NCBI GenBank assembly: GCA_023376005.1
Contig: CM042151.1
Coordinates: 79,518,917 to 79,582,916 of the forward strand
Direction of reading: 5' to 3'
Origin: Doryteuthis pealeii
Lineage: Eukaryota > Mollusca > Cephalopoda > Myopsida > Loliginidae
Length of the DNA: 64,000 nt
The notes below the pieces were generated by a model. The model was not told where the DNA came from. It searched no databases and saw only the letters and a list, made by a program, of their open reading frames with translations. The first letter of the stretch is position 1, and the number at the start of each line of letters is the position of its first letter. Made by a program: the position numbers and the translations under genes. Below, piece after piece: positions 15,033-28,797 of the stretch.

Positions 15033-15706
15033 AAAAAAGTCAGTATTTTGAATGCGGAATTTAAATTATTTTAATTCAAAATTAGTTGATGTGTTGCAAA
15101 TTGTAAATCAAAATTTTTCCATTTTCAATTTTGATGATGATTTGCAAGTTTTAGCCTAGTTTTTTTCCTAAAATAGGATATATTTTATGCAGGGTTCTAC
15201 CCCCCCCTATTTTATTTTATGAATTATAAGAAGTTGAACCGACCAACAAAAAAACCGATTTTTACTTTTTTCTATAAAGATAAGGATTCTGAATAATTAT
15301 ATCAGAGATTTTTTTATAAATTACAATGCAGAGTTTTTAGTAAAAAAAACAAAAACATTGATACAGGAATTTCTGCTAAAAAAATATCAATAAAGAAACT
15401 GGCCCCCCCTTTTTTTGTTTAAAAAATGAAACCTGAATTTTTTTAAACTTTTTTTTAATTTTTTTTTGTTTTCAAGAATAAAAGTGAGTAACTTTTCCCC
15501 CAATCAGATAATTTAAATCCATTGAATTAACTGTTTTTCTTCATGTAAAAAACCCTTTAATATTCTTATTTCTTTTTTGCAAGATTTTAGAAAAAGTTTT
15601 AAAAATATTTATGTTTCTTCCTTCAATATGTGTTATATTACCCCCACCTTGGGTTATATACACAATGTTCTTTTGATAGGAGAGGAGAGAGTTTAATATA
15701 CAGATA

Positions 15707-15905
15707 TCAGAGAGTATTTTGATGTGATGCATAACTTGCATAATTTACTTTTCTCTTGGCCATCTGATCGTCTAGTTCTTCTATTCGTTTCTCAAGAGTT
15801 GACTTCACGCGTGTGGGTTCTTCTTCTAGGTTTCTTCTTCTTGATTCATTTTCTTTCTTGGCCAGTCTTCTATCTAAGCGTGCATTAACCAAACAATTGC
15901 CATGT
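15707..15905 (-). CDS. Arg/Glu-rich coiled-coil-like fragment, unknown
   Basis: Read on the minus strand from the GTTAATGCACG region, the frame gives an uninterrupted charged helix including KKENESRRRNLEEEPTR and KRIEELDDQMAKRKVNY, about 60 residues. It looks like a coiled coil. A possible true start, ATGGCA at about 15,904, lies just upstream, one frame away across a T-run that differs between the two palindrome arms. On the strand of reading it is preceded by a stretch with A/T-runs and CGAGCTGGTTAGC. It may be the first exon of a host gene or the start of a retroelement protein. I do not recognise the family. Confidence 0.35.
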
Positions 15906-15909
15906 TGCT

Positions 15910-17335
15910 TTTTAAAAAAACTTTATTCTTAGCTAACCAGCTCGCTCAGTTGGTTTCAGCCGAAAACAAGAGATTCTCTTTCTGTTTCACATATTGGCTG
16001 GAACTGAGGAGTCTCCACTAAGATCTCATGTCACTTTACATGATTTGTGGTTCCGCCTCCTGGGGTCAAAGTTTATTATCCATTTTTCTGTCAAATTTCT
16101 GGCAGGAAATTGAGGAATTGCATGGCTTAATTTTTTGCTGATGAAGGTACGCTGTGAAGGTTTGTGGAAGAATTCAAGCCAAATGTTTCCCTTGATTTGT
16201 GGACAAAATCCGAAATTTGATGTCATTTTGCCTTTCTGTTTCATGTAGCAAGAAAAAAAAATGTGTTTGCAGTCCATTGGTGGGTGAAAATCCAGTCACA
16301 ATGGGTGCTGCTATCATCAGTTAGTGAGGAAATGTAAACAGAACTGTCTCCATGGTGATGAATAGTAAGGTCTGGAGAAAAGAAGTTTCTTCTACGGTTA
16401 GATGAAAACTGTTTTTTTAGCATTGTTAGAAAATTGCTTATTAAATCAATGCTTCAAAAAGGGTCTGGTTCTTAGTCAGAAAAGAAAAAAACATAATATT
16501 TTGGGGATCACTGGGAGTTTTGAAATGTTCATTTTGTTAACGAAAATTCTTTTTTTTATGTGTTCAACAGTCAGTTCATCACTTGTTGGATTTTGGTATA
16601 TTATATGTGTTATATTTAGTGGTTGAAAGGTTTAGGGACTCCAGTGGGTACATATAAGTACAAGCAATATTCCGACAGCGGCAGACATTAAGTCTTTAAA
16701 TTACTAATCTTTTTATTTTTATTCTAGAGTGTTTAAATAATAAATGTAAAAGAAATCCTCCCATTTCACTGGCAAACAATTATTAATTAAAAAGATTAAA
16801 TAGATATTAAATAGGCACCAACATTTTTTATGTTATAGATGTATTTTACAAAATCAAATCAATACCCCCAGATTTAAAAAAAATTACCAGCAATCAGGCA
16901 GTTTATCCAATTTTAATGACATTTTTTTAGTGTTAATTTATCAATGAATTAAATTTATAATGCATCAGTTATTTCATTTAAAAAACTTTCTGATTTGTTT
17001 CAGGTCAATTGACTTTGACCTCCCCTTATTTTTTGGTGCAAAATATTGTTGGGGTATATATAATGAAACGAATTTCGGTATGAATTAAAAAGACCAAAGG
17101 TGTGATAGAAAAAAAATTAAATTTTTGTAGAAAATAAGTAGCAAAAATGTAAAAACTTAAATGTAAAAAAAAAAACTATAAAAAGATCTTTTTTTAAATT
17201 AAAAAAAAAATTCTGTTGCTTATCAGTGAAAAATTATACATAAATATTTTGTTCTGTTTAAAAGGTTGATGGCCTAACATTTAAATTGAGATTCCTCCAT
17301 TCAATTTTACATCACCATACTGTTTTTTGCAATTA
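15910..17335. other. AT-rich region, no recognised gene
   Basis: A minus-strand frame of 83 codons (16,026-16,277) is shared with the left arm at 7,154-7,400 but shows no domain I know. A copy of the fold-back family with TCAGTTATTTCATTT motifs lies at about 16,880-17,050. The rest is AT-rich. Confidence 0.4.
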
Positions 17336-17339
17336 GTAT

Positions 17340-17530
17340 TTTAAATAGAGACATTAATTTTTATTTTCAGAATATCTGGATCAACACAAGTTCTTTTATA
17401 CATAGGGATTTCAATGGGGCATCCTGTTAGAATTCAACTTGCGATTCAACAATAATGAATCTGTGAGAGTACCTTTTTTACCCCCCCCCTTCTACCAAGG
17501 CAATGCCAGATAGCCACTTGTAGTATATAC
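17340..17530 (+). repeat. Conserved upstream module of the zinc-finger units
   Basis: Contains an acceptor-like TTTTATTTTCAG followed by a block recurring at 39,105-39,330 (with TTCATTTCAG) and mirrored at about 5,890-6,060. It ends in a C-run and TAGCCACTTGTAGTA. It may be an upstream untranslated exon of the duplicated unit or simply a repeat. TA repeats follow at 17,620-17,690. Confidence 0.35.
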
Positions 17531-17982
17531 TTATAATATAGAGAGAGAGGGAGATAAAACTTACTTTTTCTATTATTCATTATATGTATTTTTTAAAGGA
17601 TCATACCAGATATGACACAAACATATATATATATATATACATATATACACGTATTAATAATTACATATTATATATATTCATGTATATATTCGCCATATTG
17701 TAAACTGTTCATTGGAATATTTTTCCCTCAAATTCCTTTTAATAGCTTCAAATTTGAGAATCTCCAAGCGGACAGGATAAGTTTCTGCATAATAATATAT
17801 TTTATTTTAGTTGCATTTAATCTTATTTGTTGAAAACAATTATAAAAATCTTAATCATGACTGAACAAGAATGATATCATATTGCAGTTTATTGAAAACA
17901 CAAATTAAATAATCATAACTTTTTAAATGCAAATAGCACACAGGTTTTCTTTTTAAAAATATTATTTCTTCTTTATTCACAG

Positions 17983-19628
<1,646 letters not shown>

Positions 19629-19792
19629 ACATATTGTTGCACTGAGCGTGGATCAGCATTTTCATTGAGCTCCACTTTAAAAACCCATATACAAATACAT
19701 ACAGGAGAGAAGCTATTTTCTTGGAAAGTATGTGGAAATTCTTTTTCAAATAACTTTAATTTAAGAAGACATATGGAAATACATTGTGGTTT
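19629..19792 (+). pseudogene. Two decayed C-terminal fingers of ZNF-1
   Basis: Directly after the stop the same frame still reads two fingers, but with ligand losses: CTERGSAFS (second Cys changed to Arg) and FSWKVCGNSFS (first Cys changed to Trp). The second ends at MEIHCG, where retroelement sequence begins. These are substitutions, so this decay looks real. Confidence 0.7.
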
Positions 19793-19794
19793 GA

Positions 19795-21180
19795 TATGAA
19801 AACAACCGTGCATATCAAGCCACAATATTAAGCATGGGGCAGTGGATAAAACAATCTCAATGGTAAATGACCATCAAAATGAATGTCTATCACAATAGAC
19901 CTCAACTACTTGCAGAAAAATTCAATGGGGACACATTAAAGAACACGACAGAGGATAATGACTACTCGGCAACCCTAATTGCAAGAAAGATGAAGGAGGA
20001 GTATTCAATGCTAACCCTATATAAGGTTACCTACCAACATGAGTGCATGGACAGGATATACCTACTAAGAAGAGAGGGCGGTTTAGGTCTCATTGAAATC
20101 AACAATGCATATCGAGCTACAATATTAAGCATGGGACAGTATATCAAAAGCTCGATGTATAAAACAATGTCAATGGTAAATGACCATCAAAAATAATGTC
20201 TATCACAACAGACCTCAGCTAAAAAAACTTGCAGAAAACTTCAGTGGAGACACATTAAAGAACATTAGAGAGGACAATGACAAGAAAGAAAAAGGAGGAA
20301 TATTCAAAGTGGGAACTGGAGACAAGGAAAGAAGGATGGCAACAAAATAAGAGTGCAGGGAAGTTTATGGAAGAACTTAACCAGAAATACATTGACAAGG
20401 AGGCTTCACTGAAATCGTTCAATCTACCATTTGATGAGGAACAAATCATTATAGCTGGAAAAGACAAAGGCCTACTCACAAATGGATTCAAGAAAATGGC
20501 TGGAATACAAAAAAAAAAGGATCAATGCAGATTCTGCCACTCAGTCATCAAAAATCCAGCCACCTAATGTCTGGTTGCCAGATCCTTTTGGCAGATGGCC
20601 ACTACACTGCCCATCATAACAAAGTATGTAAATGTCTCCACTGGAAAATCTGTGAAGAAGTACTGCTTGAGAGATCACAGTATATCTGGGAACATGAGTC
20701 TACGCCAATAACATCAAATTGGAAGGTGACTGTATTCTATGATAAAGTTATTCAGACAGGTAGATATATAAAAGACAAAGCCATTAAACCAGATATTGTC
20801 ATCTGGGATAAAAAAAAAAAAAAAAACTGCTTTTATTATTGATGTAGCTGTCCCAAATGATTATGGCCTAAATAGAGCTGAGCGGGAAAAAATTACAAAA
20901 TATCAAGACCTCAAAAGGATCTTGGTCATTGAAAGAAATCAATATCATACCAGTTGTGGTAGTGGCAACTGGGTTGGTGAAAAAAAACTTTAAAATACCT
21001 TGAAACAATACCAGGCAATCAAGCTGCTTTGAAGTACAAATAGCAGCTATCAAAGGAACATGCTTCATTCTAAAATGATCATTAGGATACAAATACTATT
21101 TATAAAGGAATCAAGTGTTAGCCCCGGACATGGGCTCCTTGGCTTTAAAAAAATGTTTATAGAAAATAAATTAAAAAAAA
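19795..21180 (+). mobile_element. R2/R4-like non-LTR retrotransposon, 3' part, broken
   Basis: Several short frames together give the C-terminal half of a reverse transcriptase with restriction-like endonuclease. In order: RGGLGLIEINNAYRATILSM (20,068-20,127), DQCRFCHSVIKNPAT (about 20,521), ADGHYTAHHNKVCKCLHW with the His/Cys ligands (about 20,590), KPDIVIWDK (about 20,785), the PD motif of this endonuclease type, and IDVAVPNDYGLNRAEREK (about 20,840). A 16-A run near 20,810 breaks the frame. The first part is duplicated: 19,800-19,960 and 20,104-20,270 are two copies of one segment, so two insertions or an internal duplication are involved. It interrupts the 3' end of ZNF-1. Confidence 0.75.
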
Positions 21181-21185
21181 CATAG

Positions 21186-21245
21186 AATCTATCAGCATTC
21201 TTTCAGTGATTCAATTTAAAAATGCATGTGAAAGCACACAGTTTG
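21186..21245 (+). pseudogene. Displaced last finger of ZNF-1 beyond the retroelement
   Basis: CAGCATTCTTTCAGTGATTC and the following bases match the decayed terminal finger of ZNF-2 at about 30,787-30,845. It is the other side of the finger array split by the retrotransposon. Confidence 0.65.
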
Positions 21246-21249
21246 AAAA

Positions 21250-22260
21250 AGCCTACTAGATACTTCCTTAAGTCTATCTGTTCAGGGGTGTGTCAATATC
21301 TGGCATGAGGATACTTCCCCTTGAATTAAACTCTGACCAAATATTCCCCTCATTATAGCTAAGCACTGGGCTAAATGATTAGGAAATTAACAGTGTACCT
21401 TCTAGTGCTGCTACGAGTTGGGTCTTAAGAACACACACACATACACATGCAGAATCTAATAGGTGAAAGTAATGAAATTGGGAAGAAAAAAAAGAATTAG
21501 ATGGACCAAGAAAACACGCACACACACACACATACAAATAAACAAACTACTGCTAAATAATAAAACTAAAAAAGGGTAGGCCAAACCTGGAATGATAATA
21601 AGACATTGCTGAACAGACACAAACACACACACACACACAGACTCACATGCAGAGAATTTGGAATATATAAGACACAAAGCAGAATGAACAATTACTAGCA
21701 ACAACTTCAGACTTTCAGAAATCTTCTGATGAACAGACCTTTATTTCAAAATATTATTATTTGGGGGAGTCTTATCTCTCTGCAGAGGTGCAGTCGGTGC
21801 ATTCTAATGAGCCAGCCAACAGAGCGGACCAACTTTGAGAGTTTTTAACAAACACACAAAGGCAAAATCCACAAAACAATAGGTGAATTTGATAAGCATG
21901 GAAATTACACACACGCACACCCATAAATAAATAAACAGACCGCAAAAAAGGCCTAACCTATCTGGAATGATAATCAGACACATACACACACTTAGAAAAA
22001 AGAGAACCAGATGGTCCTGTTAATAAACAAAATAGTTTATGCTTAGTGGGTGAGCCAAACCTGGAATAATAATCAGACACTGTTGAACAGGCACACGCAC
22101 AAACACACAAACACACAGAGTTTGGAAGACATGAAACAAAACCAACTGGACAGCCACTAGCAACAACTTCAGTTTTGGATATCTTCTGTAGATGAGATTT
22201 TTATCTTGAAATATTAAGAATTATTAAAAAACAGATCACAGGTTAACAAACAACACCATA
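21250..22260 (+). repeat. Tandem CA-rich repeat units
   Basis: Two related units, about 21,570-21,775 and 22,050-22,240, are about 480 bases apart. Each starts with a CCAAACCTGGAATRATAAT edge, then (CA)n, then a shared block containing CACTAGCAACAACTTCAG or a close variant. A partial third edge lies at 21,952-22,015. No protein is encoded. Confidence 0.6.
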
Positions 22261-22264
22261 GTTG

Positions 22265-22505
22265 GCTTATTTTTCTTTACACTTGCATTTTGATTGCCTT
22301 CAAAACCAATTACCAATCCAATATAAACAGCGATTCAAGGAAATTATAAAACACTTTTATTGGGTGATTAGTATGAGAGCTGGTTTTGTGGCTAGCTACA
22401 AAAATTGCAAAAATACAAGAAGCTCAAAATCACAGAAATACAGAAACATAAAATAAATATAAAATTCTAAATCACCAATCTTTCTTCCTATATGTGTCTG
22501 TGTGT

Positions 22506-22548
<43 letters not shown>

Positions 22549-23020
22549 AAATAGCCCAAAATACCGTGAGTCTTTTCAGTCCTCAAAAGGTGGAGGTGCA
22601 AGTAATCTGAAAGTAATCTGAATTTTTTTAAATAAAATAAGGGATATATTATAAAATACATTGATTAATAAGGCAACAGTGAAAATTCTATTAAAATCTG
22701 ATAATTCCCTGATTTTTGGTAATTTTTTGTTTATCAATCAGGGTTAGTGAATTGTTACCATAAAATAAAAATAATGATACATCTCAGCTACCATAGTTTT
22801 AAAAGGTTTTGAGGGAATATTATCTGAACAAGAGATTTTTTTTCTGCATGATTTGAATTAAAAAAGGATATTACATTTGAATAAAATGTAAACGTGTGCA
22901 AGATTTCTGTAAATAATTATTTTCCAGTGTTGAAGTTTTTTGATACTCAGAAAAAAAATTATGTTGTCTTCTGGTTTTGATCTTTCTGGAAATGCATATG
23001 TAATGATATTTTTCTTTTTT
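22265..23020. other. AT-rich region with TA microsatellite
   Basis: TA tract at 22,500-22,545, then a repeat block with GGTGGAGGTGCAAGT (22,588) that is also found at 11,868 and mirrored at about 790 and 11,456. No gene is seen. Confidence 0.5.
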
Positions 23021-24230
23021 TAAAGATGGTTATTATGTAGGGACTGGCATTTTTGTCGTCTGCTACGAATTTTAAAAGCGAATTAAAAATGATTAAATCT
23101 ATTATTTAAGGTCAATTTGTCTAAATCGATAAGTAGTAACATAATAACCATCATTAAAAAAAAAAATATCATTACATATGCAGTTTATTTTTAATAGATT
23201 TAAAACTATTTGTTTTGCCCATTTCGACGTGATCCGCCATTTTATCTCTTTTTCAATGGTTTTACGCGCTTGTTTACAATTTTACTGTAACATTCGTGAT
23301 TGCAAAAAAATTTACCAAAAATCTGGTAATTATCTGATTTTAATGAAATTTTCTGTATTGATTTATCAATTAATGAATTTTATAATGCATCAGTTATTTT
23401 ATTTCAAACTTTGATTTAGTATTTTTGGTATGAAAAATTAATATATAAAATTCATTTAAAATGTGTAAAGCCTGATATTCAGTTTAAAATGTTATATTTT
23501 TAGATTCTAGAAATAAATATCTATTTAATGCAAACCTTATTTTAGACACATAAAGTAATAAGTTTTGAAGAAAAACTCTATTGAAATGTACCCCCCCCCA
23601 TACACACACACTTTTAAGCAGAAAAAATATCAATGTATAATTTTTTCTTTTATAAGATAATAGCCAATTAAATCATTATCGAAATGAGTAAAAAAGAAAT
23701 CTCCAAAACATTAATTATTTATTATTTTTTTACATTTTATTTTTCAATTTTCGGTACTTATTTTCTCATAGAAAAGCCACCGTAAATTTTTTTTTTTGTT
23801 TCTATTCATAACTTTGGTCTTTTATCTCTTTATTTATACTGTAATTAGTACAATATAAGACCAACTTGAAAAAAATGTTACGCCCCCAACATAATGGGGG
23901 GTGGGGGGGTTAAAAAATAAGTGACCTGAAAAAAATGAGAAAGTTTTGAAATAAAATAAATAATGCATTATAAAGATTATTCATTGATAAATAAACACTG
24001 AAAATTTCATTAAAATTCGATATTTCCCTAATTTTTGGTTAATTATTTTCTGTAGGGCGGGGTGCTAAAGTCATTTAGTCAAAAACGCATTTTAGACTCA
24101 TTTTGCCAGTACCTATTATTATGTTACTACTTATCGATTTTGACAAAGTTTGACCTTAAATAATAGATTTAATTATTTTTCGCTTTTAAATTTCGTAGCA
24201 GATAACTAAATTTCCATTGCCAACATAATT
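23020..24230. mobile_element. Long fold-back repeat, copy A
   Basis: The ends are inverted: 23,030-23,160 and 24,110-24,230 share the TTACTACTTATCGATTT region in opposite orientation. Nested inside are facing AATTATCTGATTTTAATGAA and its complement (about 23,325-23,350 and about 24,000-24,030). C- and G-runs mark the middle. Another copy, in opposite orientation, lies at 48,500-50,740. No convincing coding frame. Confidence 0.6.
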
Positions 24231-24510
24231 CCAATGAAATATCTTCCTTGACCTCGTGTCACATAATATCACATTCTGCCCGTGGTTGTGGTATTAAGGT
24301 AAATGCATAGTTATATCCCTTGAGATTCACTCTTTATAAGTCATTCTGAATTGATTAGAAATGACGACTGTTTTGATTTTGATTTAACTCGAAAAAAAAA
24401 GTTTATTTAAAGTATTCTAGTTTGTTTTCTTTTTCGTTGAATATCACATTTCCATATTGAAAAAGAAAAAAAAAAAGACGAAATGAGAGAGAAAAGTAAG
24501 TATTACGTTG
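24228..24510 (-). repeat. Dispersed repeat R1, third copy
   Basis: Shares CACATTCTGCCCGTGG and the AAAAGTAAGTATTACG edge with copies at 35.9 and 47.3 kb. Frames are closed. Confidence 0.55.
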
Positions 24511-24559
24511 TTCGCTTAGTTTGTTTACAAATTATCGGATACGTAGGGTCTGCCAAAAT

Positions 24560-25690
24560 GTTGATTCGTTTTCATTTTCAAAACGAATGAATATTAATTA
24601 AATCGATTATTCGAGCTCTAATTTTTGTCTAAGTCGAAAAGACGTAATATAATGAGCATCAGTAAGATTAGCAAAATAATATTACACATGTAATTTATTT
24701 TTAATATATTTTAAACTATATTTTCGGTGAATTTTGCTCAAATATGGCCGTAAATACTGCCAATGATGACGTATTTTGAAAAATAAATTTACCCCGCCCC
24801 CGAATAAAAATCCCACCAAAAATCAGGGAATTATCCTATTTTAATGAAATTTCCAGTGTTGATTTGTCAATGAATGAATTTTAATGCATCAGTTATTTTA
24901 TTTCAAAACTTTCTGATTTAAGTATTTCTGTAGTTACCACCAATTTCCCCTGTGAAATTTACCACCTCCTATCTTTAACACAATGAAACTTGCATAAAAG
25001 TTAGTACTATCTTAAAAAAAAAAAAAAATGTCCATTCAAAAGAAGAAACATTGAACAAACTCCTGATGATTTTTAAATATTTTTTCAGCTTTGGGAAATA
25101 ATGAAAATTATAAACGAAAACAACGTTTATATTTTTGCACAGTTAAATCAATTGAAATTTAACGTTGCCAAAACAAAATAATTTTTGTAGAAAAACTCTA
25201 TTGAAAATTTAGGCCCCACCTTTTAAACAGAACAAATATCAATGTATAATTTTTTCTTTTATAAGATAATAGTAATTATCGAAAGAGTAAAAAAAAAACA
25301 TCTTTAAAAATTATCTTTTTAGTTTTTAATTTACATTTAATTTTCTGATTTTTTGGTACTTATTTTCTACCAGGATATCTCCCTTGAGATTTTTTTTCTC
25401 CTTCTATTCATACCTTCTGTCTTTTGTCTATACTGTAATTAGGTTCAACTTTATATAACCCCACTGATATAATTTTTCGCCCTCAAAATAAGGGGGGGGG
25501 GGCAAAGTTAAGTGACCTGAAAAAAATTAGAAAGTTTTGAAATAAAATAACTGATGCATTATAAAATTTATTTATTGATAAATCAACACTGAAAATTTAA
25601 TTAAAATCAGATAATTCCCTAATTTTTGAAAATTTAAATTGTTTTCAATCTGGGGTGTTGATTTGATTTTCTAAAATACATCTATGACAT
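24560..25690. mobile_element. Long fold-back repeat, copy B
   Basis: Facing copies of the AATCAGGGAATTATC and GATAATTCCCTAATTT motifs at about 24,825 and 25,605, around G-rich and C-rich spacers. The 24,930-25,180 segment recurs at 36,200-36,430 and in both palindrome arms. No gene. Confidence 0.5.
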
Positions 25691-25699
25691 CACAAATGT

Positions 25700-27710
25700 T
25701 TATACCTAGTTTAAATTCTAGCAAACAGAACACCTACCTCTGCCCAGGCAATTTGTCAGGTCTAAAAAATATTCATTTTTTATGGATTTAGATGGTGTTA
25801 CAAATTCATGCACCTGTTGATAAGTTGGAATTTACATGTTTGGAAAGATAATTCTATGATTGAACAGATGTAAAAAAAAAAAAAAAAAAAAAAATCGATG
25901 TTTCGATAAAGTTGGTAGGACATCTTACATTTTGAAACTAAAGTCTCATAAATAAGAAAATATATTTATCCTTTTTTATTTATTTTTTATAGTTGTTAGC
26001 TTCTTTTTTTTAAGGAATGTGATATTAACTGTTTAGCTTATCAATATTTTGTTTTATTTTAGAGATGTTTTAAAATTGATAAATGTAAAATAAATTTTCC
26101 CATTTCACTGGCTAACAAAGGCATATTTATTTAATACAATAAAAAAAATTATATTAAAAGTATATAGCTAAAATAATGAGATTTCATTTGTCTAGTCTCT
26201 ATGAAAAAATATTTAGAATAATTTTTGAAGTAAAATGGTTTTCTTTTTTTTATTTTACGGGAACTGTTGATATCATAAATTTGTTACTGAAAGTGTCTCC
26301 TCTCATAACAAGAACTTACTTTCACACTGTGGATACCTACTGCTGCTCATATTATAAATTAGGGACCAACAATTCAAGTGTTAACTTATTTGACAGTATG
26401 GAAGTCATTCCCCTGAAAGAAAAAATACCAAAGATCACAGAATTTACCGATTTTGATGAAATTTTCAGTGTTATATCAAAGAACATATAGCGATTGTCTG
26501 CCTCAGCTGAGATGGATATATTCCAAAAGGGTTATCTTCCCTTGGTGCCAGGTTTTGTTAATAGGGGGCTAGGTATTTAAACAGCAGCCCAGAAAAATAC
26601 TCTCTCTTTTCTCTTGGTTTAGCAACCACTAAACATGGGCTAGACGCTTGGTATCTCTGTCCCTTTGCCCCATAACTATCAGTAAATGAATTCTTCATGA
26701 ACTCTTTCTTACTTCTTTAGGACTTTAGTCATATCTGTATATGTATCTGCTTCTATATCTATGTTGTATCTTCTTATGTATGTCATTGTATTTGTTCATT
26801 CATCCATGTGCTCAGACAATAAAGTCTGTATTTGTTGTCATGTTTTACATCTTTGTCAGGATTATTTTATGTATACATATATACCTACTTTGGAAGGTTA
26901 CGCTGAGCCTTCCAACATATTATAAGTATCACACATCTTCTTATAAATGACTGTTACAATGTGCCAGTTATTTTATTTAAGATTTTCACATTTTTTTTTT
27001 AGGTCAGATCCATATTTGAGGCTCAACATATATATTGAGTATTTAAGGCTGGCTCAAATTTTTTTATAGATAAAATGAGAAAAGACTGAAGATATGAAGG
27101 AAATGAAAAATAATTTTTCTAATTGAACTCATTTGTAAGAAAATAAATACTAATGATCGAAAAACTTAAATTTAAAAGAAGTTTTGGAATTATTTCCAGA
27201 TTTTTTAATTACTCTGATGTACATAAAATATAGTTTTCTTTCTTATCACAAGAAAAAGAATTCTATATCAATTATTTTTTCAGTCTATATAGGTGAGGGA
27301 GCAGTTAAAACTGAGATTTGAATTAATGTTCTTTCATTGCTGACAAATCTAAACATGTTATTAAACAAACTTTTTTTTTCTTTTTACTTATCTCCACTTT
27401 TTCACAAATACAAAAGTTTTAATTTTTTTACTTTTCCCCACAAAATATTTTGAAACTATGGCAACCCAGGTGTCGAAAAATTTTGAAAATCAAATGTTAT
27501 TTTCTTAAAACTCAAAAAGTGGAGTTGTTTTTCTATCATTCTTCAGCAAAAAAAAAGAATATTACAAGGATTTACAATATAAACATGTAAGCAATTTTTC
27601 TGCATATAGCATATTTAATATTTTTTCTTATTAATTTCTAAGAAGAAGCTTTTATAAGTTTTTAGAATTTTTAATAATGTTATGTTTTAAGTATTGAAGT
27701 AAGTCAGTTA
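25700..27710. other. AT-rich intergenic or intronic DNA
   Basis: An R1-related segment with CTGCCCAGGCAATTTGTCAG lies at 25,740 and recurs at 47,905, 48,415 and 53,220. A short frame at 26,176-26,490 overlaps the fold-back family and is not taken as a gene. GCTAGGTATTTAAACAGC (26,568-26,585) is TATA-like, but no clear donor follows. AGGGACCAACAATTCAAG at about 26,360 recurs at 32,877. Confidence 0.4.
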
Positions 27711-27719
27711 GACAGTCAA

Positions 27720-27960
27720 CAATTGGTTTGAGCAATGTGACTGGCCAAGCCTAACCATGCAGTTACTAGTTCTCCAATGAACCCACTATAACAGCTTAAA
27801 TAATTACTGCCACTACTGCCAGGAAGAGTCCATTAAGCTGAGGAGGTGTTTGACTGTTCCACTGTCCAATAATTAACAATCTGTAACAGTCATTTCCAGA
27901 CTGCAGGTTCAATCCTGGCTAAGGGTGAAAGTAACACAGAATAACAATTAACAGTATTCT
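27720..27960 (+). repeat. Possible tRNA-derived SINE-like segment
   Basis: GCAGGTTCAATCCTGGC (27,903-27,919) fits an RNA polymerase III B box. A convincing A box is not seen, so the call is weak. Confidence 0.3.
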
Positions 27961-28290
27961 ACATTAAGTATGTAAAGTTGTTTACAATAGCCATAGTTCT
28001 TAAGCAAATTTAATGTTTAAAATGCATTAAAAAATGTGATATTTTGCTTTGTTTTTATTTTTACTTTATTTTATTTATTTTTTTTTTTTTACTAAAACTA
28101 AAATTTAGACTTGAATAATTGATTTGATTAGTTTAATTAAAAGTGAAAATGAGAATATTTAAAGTGAAAATGAGAATATTTTTGGCAGTGCCTAATGAAA
28201 AGTGCAGTAAAAGAAAGTTCAAATTTTGTTAATTATGAATATAAAAAGATTAGAAATAAAAATCAATTTTTCCTATTATTCATTTAGTGT
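27961..28290 (+). other. AT-rich DNA with a short tandem duplication
   Basis: No gene. A 20-base tandem duplication (AAAGTGAAAATGAGAATATT twice) lies at about 28,141-28,180. From about 28,255 the upstream flank common to the zinc-finger units begins. Confidence 0.5.
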
Positions 28291-28299
28291 GTTTTTTAA

Positions 28300-28543
28300 C
28301 TCTTAACATCCTGTTAAGAATTTTCTCAAGTCCAGAGTCCCGTTCCTATGCGGATTTATCAAAAAATGGCCAAAAAATGGCCAAAAATGGCCTTTTCATT
28401 TAAAGTTACCTGGTATTTCCCTTAAATCAAAGACTTCTAAATATGTTTAATTATATTTAAACAAAGGCTATTGTTTGGGGTAGATTAGAAAAATGAATGT
28501 GACTTCTGGCCAGGTGGAATGAGGCGGTATAGGATGTTAAGAG
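28300..28543. mobile_element. TTAA-flanked MITE (piggyBac type)
   Basis: Perfect 13-base terminal inverted repeats CTCTTAACATCCT and AGGATGTTAAGAG, flanked on both sides by TTAA (28,296-28,299 and 28,544-28,547). TTAA duplication is the hallmark of piggyBac-type insertion. The unoccupied site is visible in the paralogous flanks at about 17,590 and 39,975 (TTTTTTAAAGGATCAT or close), so this copy arrived after the units were duplicated. It has no coding capacity, and holds a triplicated AAAAAATGGCC at about 28,362-28,393. Confidence 0.85.
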
Positions 28544-28547
28544 TTAA

Positions 28548-28797
28548 AGGATCATAATAGATATGATACAAACACATTTGTTCATTAAATATTTGAATAT
28601 AAACAATTTATATTAGTAATGGCATGTGTTTAGATTGCTGTAAATAAAAATAAAAAGTTCTTGTATTTTAATTGCATTTAATCTTATTTCTTGTAAACTA
28701 ATATAAAAGTGTGAATCATGTAATATATTGCAGTTTATTGAAATACAAATTGAACAATTATAACTTTCTTTAAACAATATTTCTTCTTTATTCACAG
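28548..28797 (+). other. Intronic flank before ZNF-2 ending in a splice acceptor
   Basis: Shared with the other zinc-finger units and ending TTCTTCTTTATTCACAG at 28,797. The pyrimidine tract before AG and conservation in four units support a real acceptor. Confidence 0.6.

Noticed and set aside
26176..26490. 104-codon frame as a possible gene
   Set aside because: Its C-terminal part (KIPKITEFTDFDEIFSV) belongs to the fold-back family found many times; no domain and no splice context.
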